Shown here: positions 7,911 to 16,537 of the stretch, in pieces
How the letters are laid out: every line of letters starts with the position of its first letter
Position numbering within the stretch: the stretch's first letter is position 1
Assembly (NCBI RefSeq): GCF_001905725.1
Contig: NZ_LIWB01000019.1
Location: forward strand, 106,004 to 170,003
DNA length: 64,000 bases
Reading direction: 5' to 3'
DNA from: Streptomyces sp. CB02400
Lineage (GTDB): Bacteria > Actinomycetota > Actinomycetes > Streptomycetales > Streptomycetaceae
The notes under the pieces: generated by a model
Database searches by the model: none
The model's input: the letters and a program-made list of their open reading frames with translations, nothing else
Told to the model about the DNA's origin: nothing
Made by a program: the position numbers and the translations under genes

Positions 7911-9062
7911 ATGACTCCTACGACGGAGACCATGGTCGGTATCGGCGGCGCGGCGGAGAGCACCGACATGGTGCTCAACATCGGGCCCCAGCACCCGTCC
8001 ACGCACGGCGTGCTGCGGCTGAAACTCGTCCTGGACGGCGAGCGCGTCGTCCGCGCGGAGCCCGTGATCGGCTACATGCACCGGGGCGCGGAGAAGCTGT
8101 TCGAGGCCCGCGATTACCGCCAGATCATCATGCTGGCCAACCGTCACGACTGGCTGTCGGCGTTCTCCAACGAGCTGGGCGTGGTCCTCGCCGTGGAGCG
8201 GATGCTCGGCATGGAGGTCCCCGAGCGCGCGGTGTGGCTGCGCACACTGCTCGCGGAGCTGAACCGGGTGCTCAACCACCTGATGTTCCTCGGCTCCTAC
8301 CCGCTGGAACTGGGCGGCATCACCCCGATCTTCTACGCCTTCCGGGAGCGCGAGGAGCTCCAGCACGTCATGGAGGAGGTCTCCGGCGGGCGCATGCACT
8401 ACATGTTCAACCGCGTGGGCGGCCTCAAGGAGGACCTCCCGGCGGGATGGACCGCACGCGCGCGCGGCGCCGTCGCCGACGTGCGCTCCCGCATGGACCG
8501 CTTCGACGACCTGGTGCTCGGCAACGAGATCTTCCGCGGCCGCACGCGCGGCGTCGGCGTGCTGTCGCCTCAGGCGGTGCACGCGTACGGGGTGAGCGGG
8601 CCGATCGCCCGCGCGTCCGGCGTCGACTTCGACCTGCGCCGCGACGAGCCGTACCTCGCCTACGGCGAACTGGGCGACGTCCTGAAGGTGGTGACCCGCG
8701 CGGAGGGCGACTGCCTCGCCCGCTTCGAGTGCCTCCTGGAGCAGACCCACAACGCCCTCGACCTCGCCGACGCCTGCCTCGACCGGCTCGCCGAGCTGCC
8801 CCCGGGCCCGGTCAACCAGCGGCTCCCGAAGGTGCTCAAGGCGCCCGAGGGGCACACGTACGCGTGGACCGAGAACCCGCTCGGCATCAACGGCTACTAC
8901 CTGGTCAGCAAGGGCGAGAAGACCCCGTACCGGCTGAAGCTGCGCTCGGCGTCGTACAACAACATCCAGGCGCTCACCGAGCTGCTGCCGGGGACGCTGG
9001 TCGCGGACATGGTGGCGATCCTCGGGTCACTGTTCTTCGTCGTCGGAGACATCGACAAATAG
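7911..9062 (+). CDS. nuoD2: Stand-alone NuoD-like NADH dehydrogenase 49-kDa subunit
   Basis: A 383-residue homologue of complex I subunit D (quinone-site subunit, also related to NiFe hydrogenase large subunits). Recognisable blocks are LNIGPQHPSTHGVLR near residue 24, EPVIGYMHRGAEKL, RHDWLSAFSNELG, and the C-terminal ending LVADMVAILGSLFFVVGDID. Other nuo genes are absent here, so this is a paralogue outside the main nuo operon. GGGGAG 9 bases upstream supports the ATG. Its 3' end overlaps the convergent MidA-like gene by 36 bp, a suggestive pairing since MidA/NDUFAF7 acts on this subunit in mitochondria. Confidence 0.93.
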   Translation: MTPTTETMVGIGGAAESTDMVLNIGPQHPSTHGVLRLKLVLDGERVVRAEPVIGYMHRGAEKLFEARDYRQIIMLANRHDWLSAFSNELGVVLAVERMLGMEVPERAVWLRTLLAELNRVLNHLMFLGSYPLELGGITPIFYAFREREELQHVMEEVSGGRMHYMFNRVGGLKEDLPAGWTARARGAVADVRSRMDRFDDLVLGNEIFRGRTRGVGVLSPQAVHAYGVSGPIARASGVDFDLRRDEPYLAYGELGDVLKVVTRAEGDCLARFECLLEQTHNALDLADACLDRLAELPPGPVNQRLPKVLKAPEGHTYAWTENPLGINGYYLVSKGEKTPYRLKLRSASYNNIQALTELLPGTLVADMVAILGSLFFVVGDIDK

Positions 9063-10091
9063 GTCCCCCGCGGCGAACAGGTCCCCCGCGACCCCCACCG
9101 GCTGCACCAGCCACCCGAAGTCGCCGAGTCCGCCCGGCGCGGTGAGTTCGGCGGCTTCCCCGGCGCCCGCGAGGGCGCGTACGTACCCGGCCGGGTCGGT
9201 GGAGGCCAGCGTGAGCGGGGGGCGTGCGCCGCTGACGCCCAGAGCGCGCAGGGCGTCCCGCTGGGTCAGCAGGCGCGTGCCGGGGAGCGCGCGGGCCGCG
9301 GCGCACGCGTCCAGGGCCACATGCGCGGTGAGGTCGCACGTCCCGTCCGGCACGGGTGTCGTCTCCCGCCCCTCCCGGAACGCCGTGAGCGTCCCGAACG
9401 GTGGCCGCGCGGTGGCCGTGTGCGCGTAGTCCACGGCGACGGCGAGCCCCCGCGCGAGCGTGCCGACGGCCGACGCCCAGGCCCGGTCCCGCGGCAGCCC
9501 GATCTCCGCGCGGAGCCCTTCTTCGGCCCCCAACGGCCACCACCGCGCCAGCCACTCGGCAGCCGCACCCCCGACCGGCTCCCCGAGCCGCTCCGTCCCG
9601 TCCTCCCGCACCAGTACCAGCCGCGGTACGCCCGACGGGTCCACCTCGGCGACGTCCACGGGCACGTTGTCCAGCCACTCGTTGGCGAAGAGCAGTCCCG
9701 TGATCCCCTCCGGGGGCTCGGCCCGCCACTCGATCCGGTGATCCAGCCCGGCCGGCCGGTCGGCGAGCTCGACGGCGTACGCACGTACGCGCGGCGCCAC
9801 GTCGGCGGGCAGCGCGGCGAGGACACCGGTGACCAGTTCGCCCCGCCCGGCCGCCATGTCCACGAAGCCGAGCACCGCAGGGCGTCCCAGCGCCTCGTCG
9901 ACCCGGCACAGCAGCCGCGCGACGGCGTCGGCGAACAGTGGCGAGGCGTGCACGGACGTGCGGAAGTGCCCGGCCGGGCCCGCGCCGGACCCGCGGTAGA
10001 AGCCGTCCGGCCCGTACAGGGCGTCCTGGGCCGCCGCCCGCCAGCCCCGCGGGCCGCCGCCCTCCACAGCCCCTGCCGTCACCGGTTCCAC
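9027..10091 (-). CDS. MidA/NDUFAF7-like SAM-dependent methyltransferase (DUF185)
   Basis: About 354 residues. It follows the DUF185/MidA layout: YRGSGAGPAGHFRTSVHASPLFADAVARL at the N-terminus, a SAM-binding FVDMAAGRGELV motif, then LLFANEWLDNVPVDV (the NE-x-DN motif of the family) and AVDYAHT. Mitochondrial NDUFAF7 dimethylates an Arg of NDUFS2, the NuoD counterpart, during complex I assembly; here the gene converges on a NuoD paralogue. The C-terminus ends in acidic SDDEEQ. Start is uncertain: GTG at 10091 is used, GTG at 10082 is also possible. Confidence 0.88.
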   Translation of the reverse strand: MEPVTAGAVEGGGPRGWRAAAQDALYGPDGFYRGSGAGPAGHFRTSVHASPLFADAVARLLCRVDEALGRPAVLGFVDMAAGRGELVTGVLAALPADVAPRVRAYAVELADRPAGLDHRIEWRAEPPEGITGLLFANEWLDNVPVDVAEVDPSGVPRLVLVREDGTERLGEPVGGAAAEWLARWWPLGAEEGLRAEIGLPRDRAWASAVGTLARGLAVAVDYAHTATARPPFGTLTAFREGRETTPVPDGTCDLTAHVALDACAAARALPGTRLLTQRDALRALGVSGARPPLTLASTDPAGYVRALAGAGEAAELTAPGGLGDFGWLVQPVGVAGDLFAAGDLFVDVSDDEEQ

Positions 10092-10232
10092 ACCCCCGCC
10101 GTCGCCGTCGTCACCGGCCCAGGTTAAGCGCGCGGATATGCCGGGCCTCCACCTTGCGGAGTACACGTGCCGACCGGGGATCGGCCCTCCGGTTGACCCC
10201 TGCACGCATTTCGCTTCCCTACGCTGGGTTAC

Positions 10233-11435
10233 GTGCAGCGCCTCTATGACTTCCTCCGCAGACACCCGACGTGGGTCGACGGCTTCTGGGCCGTGGTCCT
10301 CTTCGGAATTTCGGTGATCGGCGGAGCGAGCATGGAGGAGGCCCGGGGGACGGACCTGCCCGCCCTCACGGTGCCCGTCATGCTGCTGCTGTCGCTGGTC
10401 GTCGCGCTGCGCCGCCGGATGCCCGAACGGATGCTGGTCCTCGCCCTCGCCGTGGGCCTGGGGCAGCTGATCGCGGACGTGGCGACGATGCCCGCCGACT
10501 TCGCCCTGCTGGTGATCGTCTACACGGTCGCGGCGGTCGGCGCGCGCTGGGCCTCCCGACTCGCGCTGACCGCCGCGCTGGTCGCGGCTCCGCTGGCGCA
10601 GTTGCGCTGGCCCGACCACGAGGCGGGCACGGCGCAGAACATCGCCATAATGATCTTCCAGGCCGTGCCGTTCGCCCTCGCCTGGGTGCTCGGCGACTCC
10701 ATCCGCACCCGCCGCGCGTACTTCGCGCAGCTGGAGGAGCGGGCCGCCCGGCTGGAGAAGGAGCGCGAGGCGCAGGCCAAGGTCGCGGTCGCCGCCGAAC
10801 GCGCCCGGATAGCCCGCGAGCTGCACGACGTCGTCGCGCACAACGTGTCGGTGATGGTGGTGCAGGCCGACGGCGCCGCCTACGTCCTCGACGCCGCCCC
10901 CGACCAGGCCAAGAAGGCCCTGGAGACGATCTCCTCCACCGGCCGCCAGGCCCTCGCCGAGATGCGCCGCCTGCTGGGCGTGCTGCGCACCGGCGAGCAC
11001 CAGGAGGCCGGGGAGTACGTGCCGCAGCCCGACGTGCAGCAGATAGAGGACCTCGTCGAGCAGTGCCGGGGGTCGGGACTGCCGGTGGACTTCAAGGTCG
11101 AGGGCACCCCGCGCCCGCTGCCCAGCGGCGTCGAGCTCACCGCGTACCGCATCGTGCAGGAGGCGCTCACCAACACCCGCAAGCACGGGGGCTCCGACGT
11201 GGGTGCCAGCGTGCGCCTGGTGTACTTCGACGACGGTCTCGGCCTCCTCGTGGAGGACGACGGCAAGGGCGCCCCGCACGAGCTGTACGAGGAGGGCGGC
11301 TTCGACGGGCAGGGCCACGGCCTGATCGGCATGCGCGAGCGGGTCGGTATGGTCGGCGGCACCCTGGACGCGGGCCCGCGCCCCGGCGGAGGATTCCGCA
11401 TCAGTGTGCTGCTGCCGCTCAAACCCGCGCATTGA
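10233..11435 (+). CDS. NarL-type sensor histidine kinase
   Basis: A 400-residue kinase. The first ~150 residues hold about five hydrophobic helices with little extracellular sequence, followed by a short coiled coil, a HisKA_3 dimerisation helix with RIARELHDVVAHNVSVMV (phospho-acceptor His198), and a HATPase domain with EALTNTRKHGG and the glycine box GHGLIGMRERVGM. It likely senses a membrane-associated signal. A TACGCT hexamer ends 7 bases before the GTG, which fits a leaderless transcript. The partner regulator follows 74 bp downstream. Confidence 0.94.
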   Translation: MQRLYDFLRRHPTWVDGFWAVVLFGISVIGGASMEEARGTDLPALTVPVMLLLSLVVALRRRMPERMLVLALAVGLGQLIADVATMPADFALLVIVYTVAAVGARWASRLALTAALVAAPLAQLRWPDHEAGTAQNIAIMIFQAVPFALAWVLGDSIRTRRAYFAQLEERAARLEKEREAQAKVAVAAERARIARELHDVVAHNVSVMVVQADGAAYVLDAAPDQAKKALETISSTGRQALAEMRRLLGVLRTGEHQEAGEYVPQPDVQQIEDLVEQCRGSGLPVDFKVEGTPRPLPSGVELTAYRIVQEALTNTRKHGGSDVGASVRLVYFDDGLGLLVEDDGKGAPHELYEEGGFDGQGHGLIGMRERVGMVGGTLDAGPRPGGGFRISVLLPLKPAH

Positions 11436-11509
11436 CGCCCGCGCACGCCCCCTGTTGACACCTGTCACACCCCCTGCGACGACTTGACGACCGAATGGAA
11501 GAGGCCCCG

Positions 11510-12181
11510 ATGACGATCCGCGTGATGCTCGTCGACGACCAGGTGCTGCTGCGCACCGGGTTCCGGATGGTGCTCGCCGCCCAGCCGGACATGGACGTCG
11601 TGGCGGAGGCGGGCAACGGCGTCGAGGCCCTGGAGGTGCTGCGGTCCACCGCCGTCGACGTGGTGCTGATGGACGTCCGCATGCCCAAGCTCGACGGCGT
11701 GGAGACGACCCGCCGGATCTGCGCGGACACCGACCCGCCGAAGGTGCTGATCCTCACCACCTTCGACCTCGACGAGTACGCCTTCTCCGGGCTCAAGGCG
11801 GGCGCCTCCGGCTTCATGCTCAAGGACGTGCCGCCGGGTGAACTGCTCGCCGCGATCCGCGCGGTGCACAGCGGCGACGCCGTGGTCGCCCCGTCCACCA
11901 CCCGCCGGCTCCTGGACCGGTTCGCGCCGATGCTGCCCAGCACGGGCAAGCAGCCCGAGCACAAGGAGCTGGAACGCCTCACCGAGCGCGAGCGGGAGGT
12001 CATGGTGCTGGTCGCGCAGGGCCTGTCCAACGGCGAGATCGCGGCCCGGCTGGTGCTGTCCGAGGCGACCGTGAAGACCCACGTGGGCCGCATCCTGACC
12101 AAGCTGGGCCTGCGGGACCGGGTGCAGGTGGTCGTCCTCGCCTACGAGACGGGTCTGGTACGGGCCGGCGGACACGGCTGA
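11510..12181 (+). CDS. NarL/LuxR-family response regulator
   Basis: A 223-residue regulator. The receiver domain has Asp9-Asp10, phospho-acceptor Asp55 in LMDVRMPK, and the conserved Lys in GFMLKD. The C-terminal LuxR-type helix-turn-helix shows LTEREREVMVLVAQGLSNGEIAARL and SEATVKTHV. ATG at 11510 is preferred over the in-frame ATG at 11495 because AGAGG lies 5 bases upstream of the former and the domain starts at once. It pairs with the kinase just upstream. Confidence 0.95.
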   Translation: MTIRVMLVDDQVLLRTGFRMVLAAQPDMDVVAEAGNGVEALEVLRSTAVDVVLMDVRMPKLDGVETTRRICADTDPPKVLILTTFDLDEYAFSGLKAGASGFMLKDVPPGELLAAIRAVHSGDAVVAPSTTRRLLDRFAPMLPSTGKQPEHKELERLTEREREVMVLVAQGLSNGEIAARLVLSEATVKTHVGRILTKLGLRDRVQVVVLAYETGLVRAGGHG

Positions 12182-12212
12182 ACGGACGGCCGCGCGCCGG
12201 TAGGGTGCGCGC

Positions 12213-12842
12213 ATGCTGCTGTGGATCAACGGGCCCTTCGGGGGCGGCAAGACACAGACCGCACACGAGATCCAACGCCGTCTGCCGGGCAGCGTCGTCT
12301 GCGACCCGGAGCACCCCGGGTTCGGCCTGCACCGCATGCTGCCGCCCGGACTGCGCGGCGACTTCCAGGACCTGCGGGCCTGGCGGCAGGGCGTCGTCGA
12401 GGTCCTCGACCTGGCCCTGACCGAGCAGGACGGCGTGGTGATCGCCCCCATGACCGTCACCGACTCCGGCCACTTCGCGGAGACCGTCGGACGGCTGCGC
12501 GAACTCGGCCACGACGTACGCCACTTCACCCTCCTCGCCGAGCGCGCGACGGTGCTGCGGCGGCTGCGCGAGCGCGGCTTCGGCCACCTCGTGCGGTACG
12601 CGAGGGGGAGGGAGGCGCCGCGCCGGGAGAGCTGGGCGGTGCAGCGGCTCGACCACTGCCTGGAGCGGCTGAGCGAGCCGGAGTTCGCCGAGCACCTGTG
12701 GACGGACCGCACCACGGTGCCGAAGACGGCGGACCGCATCGCCGTCCTGGCCGGGCTGAAGCTGCTCCCCAACCACGAGGGCCGGCTGCGGACCCGGCTG
12801 CGGCAGGCGGGCGTGGGCATCCGCCACATCCGCTTCGACTGA
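12213..12842 (+). CDS. TmrB-like P-loop ATPase
   Basis: A 209-residue protein very like Bacillus TmrB, the ATP-binding tunicamycin-resistance protein. It starts MLLWINGPFGGGKTQTA (Walker A at residues 7-15) and shares the CDPEHPGFGLHRML, IAPMTV and HFTLLAERATVLRRL blocks. TmrB lowers tunicamycin toxicity, possibly by binding the drug at the membrane; whether this copy gives resistance is unknown. Streptomyces are natural producers of such nucleoside antibiotics, so self- or neighbour-resistance is plausible. It sits alone between a two-component pair and a convergent regulator gene. Confidence 0.85.
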   Translation: MLLWINGPFGGGKTQTAHEIQRRLPGSVVCDPEHPGFGLHRMLPPGLRGDFQDLRAWRQGVVEVLDLALTEQDGVVIAPMTVTDSGHFAETVGRLRELGHDVRHFTLLAERATVLRRLRERGFGHLVRYARGREAPRRESWAVQRLDHCLERLSEPEFAEHLWTDRTTVPKTADRIAVLAGLKLLPNHEGRLRTRLRQAGVGIRHIRFD

Positions 12843-12860
12843 CGGACGCCGTACGCGCCG

Positions 12861-13967
12861 TCAGCGCAGGATCCCCTCCAGGAAGTCGCTGCCGAGCCGG
12901 GCCACCACCGTCACGTCCAACTGATGCAGCACGTACCGCCCACGGCGGCGGGTGGTGATCAGTCCGGCCTTCTTCAGCACGCTCAGGTGCCGGGATATCT
13001 CCGGCGCCGTCATGCCGTGCACCTGGACCAGCTCGCCGGTGGTGTACGCGCTGCGGGCGAGGTGGCGGCACATGCGCATGCGGACCGGGTGGGACAGCGC
13101 GGTCATCCGCAGGGCGAGCTGCTCGACCGTCGGCGGGGCGGCCGGCTCGGCGGAGCCGACCGGGTAGTGCAGCACCGGCTGCCAGCCGTACCGGTGCAGC
13201 ACCATCAGGTGCGGCCAGCCGAGACTGGTCGGGATCAGCAGCAGCCCGCCGTCGCCCGTGGCCGTACGCCCCTCACCCAGCTTGTCGACGGTGATCCGCC
13301 CGGCGGTCTCGTCGAGCGTCACCGCGGGCGACACCGCCGCCAGCGCCTCGGCCAGCCCCTTGTGCCGGAGCAGGTCGGTCTTGTGACGGGTGTCCGCGGC
13401 GAGCTGATGCCGCAGCCGGGACCACGCCTCGGCGAAGAACGCCTCGTCGCAGTCCCGCAGGAACTGCCGCAGCCAGTCCCTGATCCGCGGCGGGTCGGCG
13501 AGCAGCCGCTCGGTGAACTCAGTCTGGCGCGGCCCCCGCGCGGCGGCCAGCTCCAGCGAGCGGCGCCGCAGTTCTTCGTCGGTGAGCGGGCCCGCGCCCG
13601 GAGCGCCGTAGGGGAGCGCGCAGGTGAACTCCAGGGCGGCGTCCACGAACTGCTCGTCGGACAGCTTGTCCAGCAGGTCCAGTTCCTCGGTGAGGGTCCC
13701 GCCCGGGAGCGTCGTGCGGCCCGGTATGCCGGCGCTCGGCAGGAACAGGTCCGAGAACGTCGTGCGCCACAGGAAGTCGGCCTCGCACATCCGGTCCGCG
13801 AGATGCGGGTCCAGCCGCGCGGTCACGCCCGCCACCCAGCCCTGGAGCCCCGGGTGGTGCCCCGGCTCGGACAGCGCGTGCAGCGCCATGCCGAGCTCGG
13901 CCAAGGGTGAGGGCACGACGGCGACCCTCTCCGGCCGCAGCCCCGCGATGTCGATACTCACGCTCAT
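12861..13967 (-). CDS. ArsR-like winged-helix regulator with long N-terminal domain (DUF5937 type)
   Basis: A 368-residue protein. The C-terminal ~90 residues form a winged helix typical of ArsR regulators: RMTALSHPVRMRMCRHLARS, then the recognition region HGMTAPEISRHLSVLKKAGLI and the wing TRRRGRYVLHQLD. The long N-terminal region (about 270 residues) is of the DUF5937 type found in many actinobacterial ArsR-like proteins and may bind a ligand; no metal-binding Cys cluster is visible. ATG at 13967 is used; GTG at 13973 is equally possible. No clear ribosome binding site, so it may be leaderless. Confidence 0.83.
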   Translation of the reverse strand: MSVSIDIAGLRPERVAVVPSPLAELGMALHALSEPGHHPGLQGWVAGVTARLDPHLADRMCEADFLWRTTFSDLFLPSAGIPGRTTLPGGTLTEELDLLDKLSDEQFVDAALEFTCALPYGAPGAGPLTDEELRRRSLELAAARGPRQTEFTERLLADPPRIRDWLRQFLRDCDEAFFAEAWSRLRHQLAADTRHKTDLLRHKGLAEALAAVSPAVTLDETAGRITVDKLGEGRTATGDGGLLLIPTSLGWPHLMVLHRYGWQPVLHYPVGSAEPAAPPTVEQLALRMTALSHPVRMRMCRHLARSAYTTGELVQVHGMTAPEISRHLSVLKKAGLITTRRRGRYVLHQLDVTVVARLGSDFLEGILR

Positions 13968-13990
13968 GCCCACATGATGCAGGGATTCTC

Positions 13991-14150
13991 GCCCCCGCCG
14001 CCCCTTCCCGTTCCCGTCCCCCGGGGGCGCTGCCCCCGGAACCTCCGCTCCTCAAACGCCGGAGGGGCTAAATGTCGGCATCTGCAGCGTTTGAGGAGCG
14101 GCGTCTGGGGCGGAGCCCCAGATTCGGGACGGGAAGGGGCGGCGGGGGCG
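13991..14150. repeat. REP-like nested inverted-repeat element
   Basis: Outer arms of 21 bp (13991-14011 and 14129-14149) are perfect reverse complements. Inside, a second 15-bp pair occurs (14045-14059 containing CTCCTCAAACGC, and 14087-14101). A GGGGCGGAGCCCC block lies between. This layout is a common dispersed element at Streptomyces gene ends. It fills the space between the start of the ArsR-like gene and the end of the aldolase-like gene. Confidence 0.88.
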
Positions 14151-14159
14151 AAGAAACCC

Positions 14160-15314
14160 TCAGACCCGGAGCAGCCGCCGCGCGAACTCCACCGCCGCCG
14201 CGCGTACGTCCTCGGCCGTCCACTCCAGCCCCGCGGAACGCACGTACACCTCCGCGAAGGACAACCCCGGCCCCTTCGGGTCCCAGTGGTTGGCGAAAAG
14301 CACCGTTCCCGTCTCCTCGGCCGCCCGGATCGCCACCTCGGCGACGACATCCGCGTCGTACGGCAGCCACACCTGGAAGTCATGGGTGTGCGGCACCTCG
14401 GGGTGGACGCGGAACCAGGGCAGCCCCCCTGCTTCCAGCCCCTCCCGCAGCGCGGCGGCCACCACGCGCGCGTGCCGGACGTACTCCGGCAGCCGTGGCA
14501 GCTCCCGCTCCAGACCGATCAACGCCGACAGCGCGGTCGGGAACTGCTGGAACACGTTGCCCCCGTACCGGTGCCGCCAGGACCGCGCCTCCTCGACCAG
14601 GCTCGCGGGACCGGCGAGGGCGGCGCCGCCATAGGCGTCGAGGGACTTGTAGAACGACACGTAGACGCTGTCCGCGAGGCCCGCGATCTCCTCCAGCGGC
14701 CGGCCGAAGTGCTCGGTGCACTCCCACAGCCGGGCCCCGTCGAAGTGCACGACCGCCTCGCGTTCCCGCGCGGCGGCCACCACCTCGGTCAGCTCCTCCC
14801 ACGTGGGCAGCACGAAACCGGCGTCCCTGAGCGGCAGCTCCAGCATCAGTGCCCCGAAGGGCTCCTCGAAGTCGCGGACCTCCTCGGCGGTGGGCAGCCG
14901 GGGCTCGCTCGTCATCCGCACCGGCCGCAACCCGCTGACCTGGCTGAACGCGTTCCGCTCGTACACCTCCGGGTGGCTGAGCGGATGCAGCGCGACCGCC
15001 GGGTCGCCGGTGCGGCCGGCCCAGCAGCGCAGCGCCACCTGCTGGGCCATCGTGCCGGTCGGGAAGAACGCGGCGGCCTCGGTGCCGAGCAGACCGGCGA
15101 CCCGCTTCTCCAGGGCCTCGACGACGCCGTTGCCGTAGATGTCGGACGTCTCGTCGAGGTCGTACACGCTCCCCGCCGCCTCCAGCAGGGTCAGCCGCTC
15201 CGAGAGGGGGGCGAGGAAGTCGAGGCGCGCGAGCACACGCGGGGCGGCGCGCCAGGCGGCGATCCGCCGCTTCCGCAACGCCGTGGGGTCACTCATGCCG
15301 TCCGTATCACTCAT
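14160..15314 (-). CDS. Threonine-aldolase-like PLP enzyme (beta-eliminating lyase family)
   Basis: A 384-residue fold-type I PLP enzyme. Family blocks are YGNGVVEALEKRVAGLLGTEAAAFFPTG (start of the large domain), HFDGARLWE (Asp that contacts the PLP ring nitrogen), and SFYKSLDAYGGAALAG with the Schiff-base Lys. These fit low-specificity L-threonine aldolases, which split threonine to glycine and acetaldehyde, though other beta-eliminating lyases share the layout. ATG at 15314 is used; ATG at 15296 is an alternative. It is divergent from the DUF2520-panC operon. Confidence 0.85.
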   Translation of the reverse strand: MSDTDGMSDPTALRKRRIAAWRAAPRVLARLDFLAPLSERLTLLEAAGSVYDLDETSDIYGNGVVEALEKRVAGLLGTEAAAFFPTGTMAQQVALRCWAGRTGDPAVALHPLSHPEVYERNAFSQVSGLRPVRMTSEPRLPTAEEVRDFEEPFGALMLELPLRDAGFVLPTWEELTEVVAAAREREAVVHFDGARLWECTEHFGRPLEEIAGLADSVYVSFYKSLDAYGGAALAGPASLVEEARSWRHRYGGNVFQQFPTALSALIGLERELPRLPEYVRHARVVAAALREGLEAGGLPWFRVHPEVPHTHDFQVWLPYDADVVAEVAIRAAEETGTVLFANHWDPKGPGLSFAEVYVRSAGLEWTAEDVRAAAVEFARRLLRV

Positions 15315-15497
15315 GCGCGCGATCATGCCGCGCCCCCACCCGCGCGGGCACCCTCATTTCCGCACGCGCGTGTGCCACTACGGCGCACGGAAACCCACAG
15401 CCTGTGGACAACCGACCGTCCCCGGAACCGATCGCGTTAACATGACGAGAAATCGTCCGGTACCCCGAGCGGACTGGAACGGGAAGGCCCCCGTCGC

Positions 15498-16463
15498 GTG
15501 AACACAACCCCACAGCCAGATCCCCGGGACCGCCCCGCGCGGCTCACCGTCGGCGTCGTCGGCGCCGGACGCGTGGGCCCCGCCCTGGCCGCGTCCCTCC
15601 GGCTCGCCGGGCACCGCCCGGTGGCCGTCTCCGCCGTCTCCGACGCCTCCCGCAGACGCGCCGAGCGGATGCTCCCCGACGTGCCGGTGGTGCCGCCCGC
15701 CGAGGTCCTCCAGCGGTCCGAGCTGGTCCTGCTGACCGTCCCGGACGACGCCCTGCCCGAGCTGGTCTCCGGACTCGCCGACACCGGCGCGGTGCGGCCG
15801 GGCCAGCTACTGGTGCACACCTCCGGTCGGTACGGCGCGAAGGTGCTCGACCCCGCCCTGCGGGCCGGCGCGCTGCCGCTCGCCCTGCACCCGGCGATGA
15901 CGTTCACCGGCACCTCCGTCGACGTGCAGCGCCTCGCCGGGTGCTCCTTCGGCGTCACCGCCCCCGAGGAGCTGCGGCTGGCCGCCGAGGCCCTCGTCGT
16001 CGAGATGGGCGGCGAGCCGGAATGGATCGCCGAGGAGAACCGCCCGCTCTACCACGCGGCCCTCGCCCTGGGCGCCAACCACCTGGTCACCCTGGTCGCC
16101 CAGTCCCTGGAACTGCTGCGCACCGCCGGTGTCGAGGCCCCCGACCGGATGCTCGGCCCGCTGCTCGGCGCCGCCCTGGACAACGCCCTGCGCTCCGGCG
16201 ACGCGGCCCTCACCGGCCCGGTCGCGCGCGGCGACGCGGGCACGGTCGCCGCGCACGTCACCGAGCTGCGCCGGCACGCCCCGGGGGCCGTCGCCGGCTA
16301 CCTGGCGATGGCCCGCGCGACCGCCGACCGCGCCCTCGCCCACGGCCTGCTGAAGCCCGAGCTCGCCGAGGACCTCCTCGGAGTACTCGCCGACGGAACC
16401 GGCGGGACCGGCGGAGCCACGGGCACCGACGGCACCGGAAGCACCCCGGGGGAGGACCGATGA
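15498..16463 (+). CDS. Rossmann-fold DUF2520 protein, putative NAD(P)-dependent oxidoreductase
   Basis: A 321-residue protein. After a ~14-residue tail it has the dinucleotide motif VGVVGAGRVGPALAASL, LLTVPDDALPEL in the Rossmann half, and HPAMTFTG with a helical C-terminal domain resembling ketopantoate-reductase and ProC-like folds. A glycine/threonine-rich tail ends the protein. It heads the operon with panC, nadB, nadC and coaX, and DUF2520 genes are often beside panC in actinobacteria. A role in pantothenate synthesis is therefore attractive but unproven. GTG start at 15498. Confidence 0.85.
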   Translation: MNTTPQPDPRDRPARLTVGVVGAGRVGPALAASLRLAGHRPVAVSAVSDASRRRAERMLPDVPVVPPAEVLQRSELVLLTVPDDALPELVSGLADTGAVRPGQLLVHTSGRYGAKVLDPALRAGALPLALHPAMTFTGTSVDVQRLAGCSFGVTAPEELRLAAEALVVEMGGEPEWIAEENRPLYHAALALGANHLVTLVAQSLELLRTAGVEAPDRMLGPLLGAALDNALRSGDAALTGPVARGDAGTVAAHVTELRRHAPGAVAGYLAMARATADRALAHGLLKPELAEDLLGVLADGTGGTGGATGTDGTGSTPGEDR

Positions 16464-16537
16464 GCGGCACGCCCCGACACCCCGCCCACCCCACTCCCGC
16501 GACGACGCGCGCGTCCCGGAACGGAGTCACCCGATGA
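16460..16537 (+). CDS. Possible 25-residue ORF bridging DUF2520 and panC
   Basis: ATG at 16460 overlaps the DUF2520 stop (ATGA) and its own TGA overlaps the panC ATG (ATGA). A GGGAGG motif precedes the first ATG by about 4 bases. The peptide is Pro/Thr/Arg-rich with no recognisable domain. It may be a real microprotein, but more likely serves to carry ribosomes across the 70-bp gap so that panC stays translationally coupled. Chance cannot be excluded without comparing other species. Confidence 0.5.
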   Translation: MSGTPRHPAHPTPATTRASRNGVTR

